DNA from: Planctomycetaceae bacterium UBA2972
Lineage (GTDB): Bacteria > Planctomycetota > Planctomycetia > Pirellulales > Pirellulaceae
DNA: 34,929 nt
Assembly (NCBI GenBank): GCA_002348315.1
Contig: DEAW01000129.1
Location: forward strand, 1 to 34,929
Direction of reading: 5' to 3'
This document shows positions 32,075 through 34,929 of this stretch, piece by piece. The notes below the pieces were generated by a model. That model did not search any database. It was not told where the DNA came from and saw only the letters and a list, made by a program, of their open reading frames with translations. Each line of letters starts with the position of its first letter. Position 1 is the stretch's first letter. The position numbers and the translations under genes were made by a program.

Positions 32075-34669
32075 CTACGATGTTGACTTGCGTTGTTTTC
32101 GTCGAAGTAAGAGGAAGCTAATCGATACAGCGAGCCAGCTAACTCCGCTAAGTAGCAGTCCATAAATAAATGAATCGGGACGATAAATGAGGTCGACCGT
32201 CTGCTCTCCCTGTTCCAACATTACCGCCTGCATCACTCGATTGGCTCTTACCATTTGGACTGGCTGAGCCAAAGTGTTGTTGGAATCCCAAATTCGGACT
32301 TTCCAGCCCGGAGCGAAACCCTGATTGATAATCAGGGGACCAGCGGATTGTTTGGATACTCGCAGTCGTACGAATCCCGGTTCAAACGTCTCCAGTTCCA
32401 CAAGGTCATGCTCATGTGCGATCGGCTTGGAATGTGGCAAGGTATCCTCGGATTCCAGATATGCCCAGTGGCGGAAATCTCGCAGGACGCCATCGGCATA
32501 AAAGATTTGCTCTACGTGTTGGTCGAGTTCAGTAGAGGTTGATGACTGCAATACCGGGTGGGATTCCCAGTCCGGGACGGTCCAGGCAAAAGGATAAGGC
32601 TCAGCAACAGGTGTCAAGCTGACATCTTCGACATCCGTAGGTTGCGTCAGATTAGGTTCGTTGCGAGGGTAAAAATCTGGCGGTGCGAGAATATAGGTTG
32701 CGCCCAGCAATGCCAGTCCCTGAGCGTCCGGTTCGCGGAGTCCGTCGCTACGTTTGTACCCGTGAGATCGCATGACTCGTAATGCGGAGTCGTAGTTGGC
32801 ATCAGAGATGCTGGCGTTTGCATCGAGTGATTGCACATTCCCCAAAAGGTGCATACGTGGTCGTAATGACTGACGATCCCATTTGAGTGCATCGTGTTGA
32901 CGGTCCTGGGAACTGGTCTGCAAAAACGACGGGGGGTTCCAGCGTGAAAGTCTGGCGCGGTATATTCGTGATGGATATTTCCTGGTTGAGTTTTTCACTC
33001 GCTGTTCGATGCCGCTGGTAGCGTCCCAGTGATAGGTTGGGGCGGAAGAAAAAATCCAACGGTTGGCGATCAGTAAATCGCAGGCCAGTAGCATCACAAC
33101 CGCTGTGCCGACGATCGTTGGTTGCTTGATGCTTTTAGTGAGGATGGCAAAGGTCACGATGACGATCAGCGGTTGAATCGCAGCGAGTAGTAAGTCGCCT
33201 TTCACACCTTCCACAACAATCGGACCTAGAAACGGATCGGCAGATGCCGATTCAAGTTTGGTTGAGATAAGTTGACTGAGCAGAGGGAAGCAGGCCAGTG
33301 TACTTGCGGTCAGTCCGATTCCAGTCCACTGTAAGATGGTGCGACGTCGGACGAAGGAATCCTCCTCGGAATCCCAACCACAGCCGGCTAATAGTGCGAG
33401 CAACAGGCTGGCAATGACAAACCATTTGGCCGGATACCTGAATTGGATATAGCCAGGTACCAGATTACACAACCACCAATATATACCTCCGGTTTCGTCA
33501 GCCACGGATTCGGTCGAGATAAATGCATTTAGAATCCAACCTAGCCCAAAGCTTCCCAGGGATGCGAGCACTGCAAAGATCAACACACGACTGAGTTGTT
33601 TGTGTTTTGATTCGCGTCGGAGGCCAATAACACTCAGGGCTAACAGTAGTGGCACAATGCCCTGATAGATTGATGGGTACCAGATTCGTGGATTATCTTT
33701 CAGGGCGAACGTCCAGCGATGACGTTCCGGGTATAGCTTTCCTGTGACGTTGGGCAGGGCAAGTTCGCTTAATTGCCAGGGAGCAAGAGAGAATTGATAA
33801 AGTTGTCCGTGGTGTTCAGCTTTGGAACTGCCTCGCATGATGTGGTTCGGGTACTGCTTCCCGGAAATCTGATCGGCAGCCCATTCGAAAGTGGTTCGGG
33901 AGGCAGAACGCATTTTTCGCGCTCCGTGCTGTGTCCATTCAAAGGTCGGTAGAATTTGAATGGCAGCAAAGCTGAAAGCAAGGATCCCGGCAATACTAAG
34001 TCGTTTCAACAATTTCAGACTGGTCGTGTGTCCCTTTTCGCTGTGATTATGCCGGAACCAATGCAACAGAGGGATCAATAGAACGATGTGAAGTGCCATC
34101 TGCGCATCTCCGCCCATGACAATGAGTGCCAGAGTGATCCCCAGATAAGCCATTGATTTAAAGCCGCATTGTTTCTGCAGCAGGTCCCAGGATAGACACA
34201 ACGCGAGTGGAAGCCAGGCGGCAGAGACCAGATAGATGATATTCGAGTGTTGTGTGAGTACTGCGCCCCCAAGCGTGAAGGACAGGCTGGCTAATGTTGC
34301 CCCTGTATTTGAGATCTTTAATCGCCTGGCAAGATAAAACGTATTGAGGCAGGCAAGGATCAGATGGGTGGAAAGATAGAGCAGGACGCAGGTTGAAAAG
34401 CTCAAAGGAAGCCAGAAGATTGCTTTGCCGGGATAGAATACGCTGGCGCTGGAATCGGCAGCAAAGGGACGTCCAAGATCATCGAGGCTACTCCATAACG
34501 GGACGACTCCCTGACTCCATAGTTCATGTTCGTAATGGAAGGAAGGGTAGTAGAAATGCCCGGCATCCCGGAACACGGGCAATTCACTGTGGAGCCACAG
34601 AGGGCTAATCAGTGCCATGATCGTAAGCAACGGGATCAGCAATAAGAGCGAAAGTCTGGTACGTTCCAC
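32075..34669 (-). CDS. YfhO-like polytopic membrane protein
   Basis: Large membrane protein of 864 residues with 12 or more predicted helices in the first about 560 residues and one near the C-terminus (about 837-855). The first loop has FRDAGHFYYPSFHYEHELW (Asp35), then GVVPLWSSLDDLGRPFAAD and FYPGK, matching the YfhO family, which is related to GT-C glycosyltransferases that use lipid-linked sugars; Asp35 would be the catalytic-type residue. The C-terminal part (about 570-830) is a large extracytoplasmic beta-rich region (PLIINQGFAPGWKV is typical). Function is inferred: envelope glycosylation or polymer modification. GTG start at 34669; a TAA lies three codons upstream and no ATG is available. 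It lies upstream of hisH on the same strand. Confidence 0.85.
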   Translation of the reverse strand: MERTRLSLLLLIPLLTIMALISPLWLHSELPVFRDAGHFYYPSFHYEHELWSQGVVPLWSSLDDLGRPFAADSSASVFYPGKAIFWLPLSFSTCVLLYLSTHLILACLNTFYLARRLKISNTGATLASLSFTLGGAVLTQHSNIIYLVSAAWLPLALCLSWDLLQKQCGFKSMAYLGITLALIVMGGDAQMALHIVLLIPLLHWFRHNHSEKGHTTSLKLLKRLSIAGILAFSFAAIQILPTFEWTQHGARKMRSASRTTFEWAADQISGKQYPNHIMRGSSKAEHHGQLYQFSLAPWQLSELALPNVTGKLYPERHRWTFALKDNPRIWYPSIYQGIVPLLLALSVIGLRRESKHKQLSRVLIFAVLASLGSFGLGWILNAFISTESVADETGGIYWWLCNLVPGYIQFRYPAKWFVIASLLLALLAGCGWDSEEDSFVRRRTILQWTGIGLTASTLACFPLLSQLISTKLESASADPFLGPIVVEGVKGDLLLAAIQPLIVIVTFAILTKSIKQPTIVGTAVVMLLACDLLIANRWIFSSAPTYHWDATSGIEQRVKNSTRKYPSRIYRARLSRWNPPSFLQTSSQDRQHDALKWDRQSLRPRMHLLGNVQSLDANASISDANYDSALRVMRSHGYKRSDGLREPDAQGLALLGATYILAPPDFYPRNEPNLTQPTDVEDVSLTPVAEPYPFAWTVPDWESHPVLQSSTSTELDQHVEQIFYADGVLRDFRHWAYLESEDTLPHSKPIAHEHDLVELETFEPGFVRLRVSKQSAGPLIINQGFAPGWKVRIWDSNNTLAQPVQMVRANRVMQAVMLEQGEQTVDLIYRPDSFIYGLLLSGVSWLAVSISFLLLRRKQRKSTS

Positions 34670-34733
34670 TTTGATTTATTGGGGTCGATTGCGGCGAAAG
34701 GGAATTGTCGGAGTTATACGCCAGACATAATAA

Positions 34734-34758
34734 ACAGGGTGTAGAATCTACACCCTGT
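34734..34758 (-). terminator. Strong hairpin after the right-edge gene, probable terminator
   Basis: Perfect 11-base stem ACAGGGTGTAG (34734-34744) and CTACACCCTGT (34748-34758) with a 3-base loop. Read on the minus strand it lies 29 bases past the stop of the right-edge gene and is followed by TTTATTAT, a moderate U-tract. It separates that gene from the YfhO-like gene. Confidence 0.7.
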
Positions 34759-34787
34759 ATTATACAAATTCCAAGCAATTGGCACGC

Positions 34788-34929
34788 CTAAGAATTAGAA
34801 GCCACTCGCAATTGCGATCGTACAGAATCGACATTACGTTCCCGAATGTCGAGTTCTTCGTCGTTATTTCCAGGCATGGCCAGAGCTTCATTCAATTCTG
34901 TCTGCAACTGAGTGGCATTCAGGTCGTCA
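34788..34929 (-). CDS. C-terminal end of an unidentified protein, cut by window edge
   Basis: An open minus-strand frame enters from the right edge and ends at TAG 34788-34790, giving 46 residues. The segment is polar and mostly helical in character, with acidic and basic residues mixed (DDLNATQLQTELNEA, then ELDIRERNVDSVRS). The terminator-like hairpin directly downstream supports a real gene end here. Not enough is visible to name a family. Confidence 0.6.
   Translation of the reverse strand, partial: DDLNATQLQTELNEALAMPGNNDEELDIRERNVDSVRSQLRVASNS

Noticed and set aside
1..34929. CRISPR arrays, insertion sequences, prophage or integration sites
   Set aside because: No regularly spaced repeats, transposase-like proteins, phage genes or terminal repeats were seen; gene content and style are uniform.

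Overview
The window looks like ordinary chromosome from a planctomycete (phylum Planctomycetota, probably order Planctomycetales). I infer this from gene content, not from a database search. The pointers are a sulfatase with a formylglycine motif, Gfo/Idh/MocA oxidoreductases (one with a twin-arginine signal), a CxxCHH plus terpenoid-cyclase-like secreted protein, a prepilin peptidase whose N-terminal loop has no cysteines, a YfhO-type membrane protein, a fused AroD-AroE enzyme, frequent GTG/TTG starts and weak Shine-Dalgarno sequences. No phage, insertion sequence, CRISPR array, rRNA or tRNA was seen. Gene density is high and no gene-free stretch exceeds about 300 bases.

Layout. 1-2732 (minus): membrane-anchored DUF6174-like protein, short-chain dehydrogenase, and a sulfatase cut by the left edge. 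2850-4295 (plus): pyruvate kinase. 4320-8491 (minus): a tight run of prolyl oligopeptidase, sugar-phosphate isomerase/epimerase-like TIM barrel and Gfo/Idh/MocA oxidoreductase. 8672-11206 (plus): ComEC. 11221-14918 (minus): gamma-glutamyltranspeptidase-like enzyme, a second Gfo/Idh/MocA protein, and an ECF-type sigma factor behind its own candidate promoter. 15033-16163 (plus): CxxCHH/terpenoid-toroid protein. 16437-19173 (plus): rpsO and pnp, separated by a leader with hairpins and closed by a strong terminator. 19387-23457 (plus): soluble NtrB-like kinase, NtrC-like regulator and endonuclease-type MutL. 23474-24967 (minus): leucine-rich-repeat protein. 25207-27252 (plus): AroDE fusion and shikimate kinase. 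27249-29313 (minus): OmpA-like lipoprotein and prepilin peptidase. 29613-30569 (plus): serine acetyltransferase. 30578-34669 (minus): YfhO-like membrane protein, hisH and hisA. 34788-34929: C-terminal end of an unidentified minus-strand protein.

How it fits together. Most genes are housekeeping: glycolysis, shikimate pathway, histidine and cysteine synthesis, ribosome and RNA turnover, mismatch repair. They are interleaved with envelope and catabolic genes typical of planctomycetes. Strand changes are frequent, and five convergent gene pairs meet within 24 bases or overlap, mostly with no visible terminator between them. I found no convincing new multi-gene system. The best leads are the CxxCHH/toroid protein, the repeat-bearing rpsO-pnp leader, the double palindrome upstream of the two-component genes, a pyruvate kinase whose residues predict potassium independence, the atypical prepilin peptidase, and an OmpA-like lipoprotein lacking the usual peptidoglycan-binding residues.
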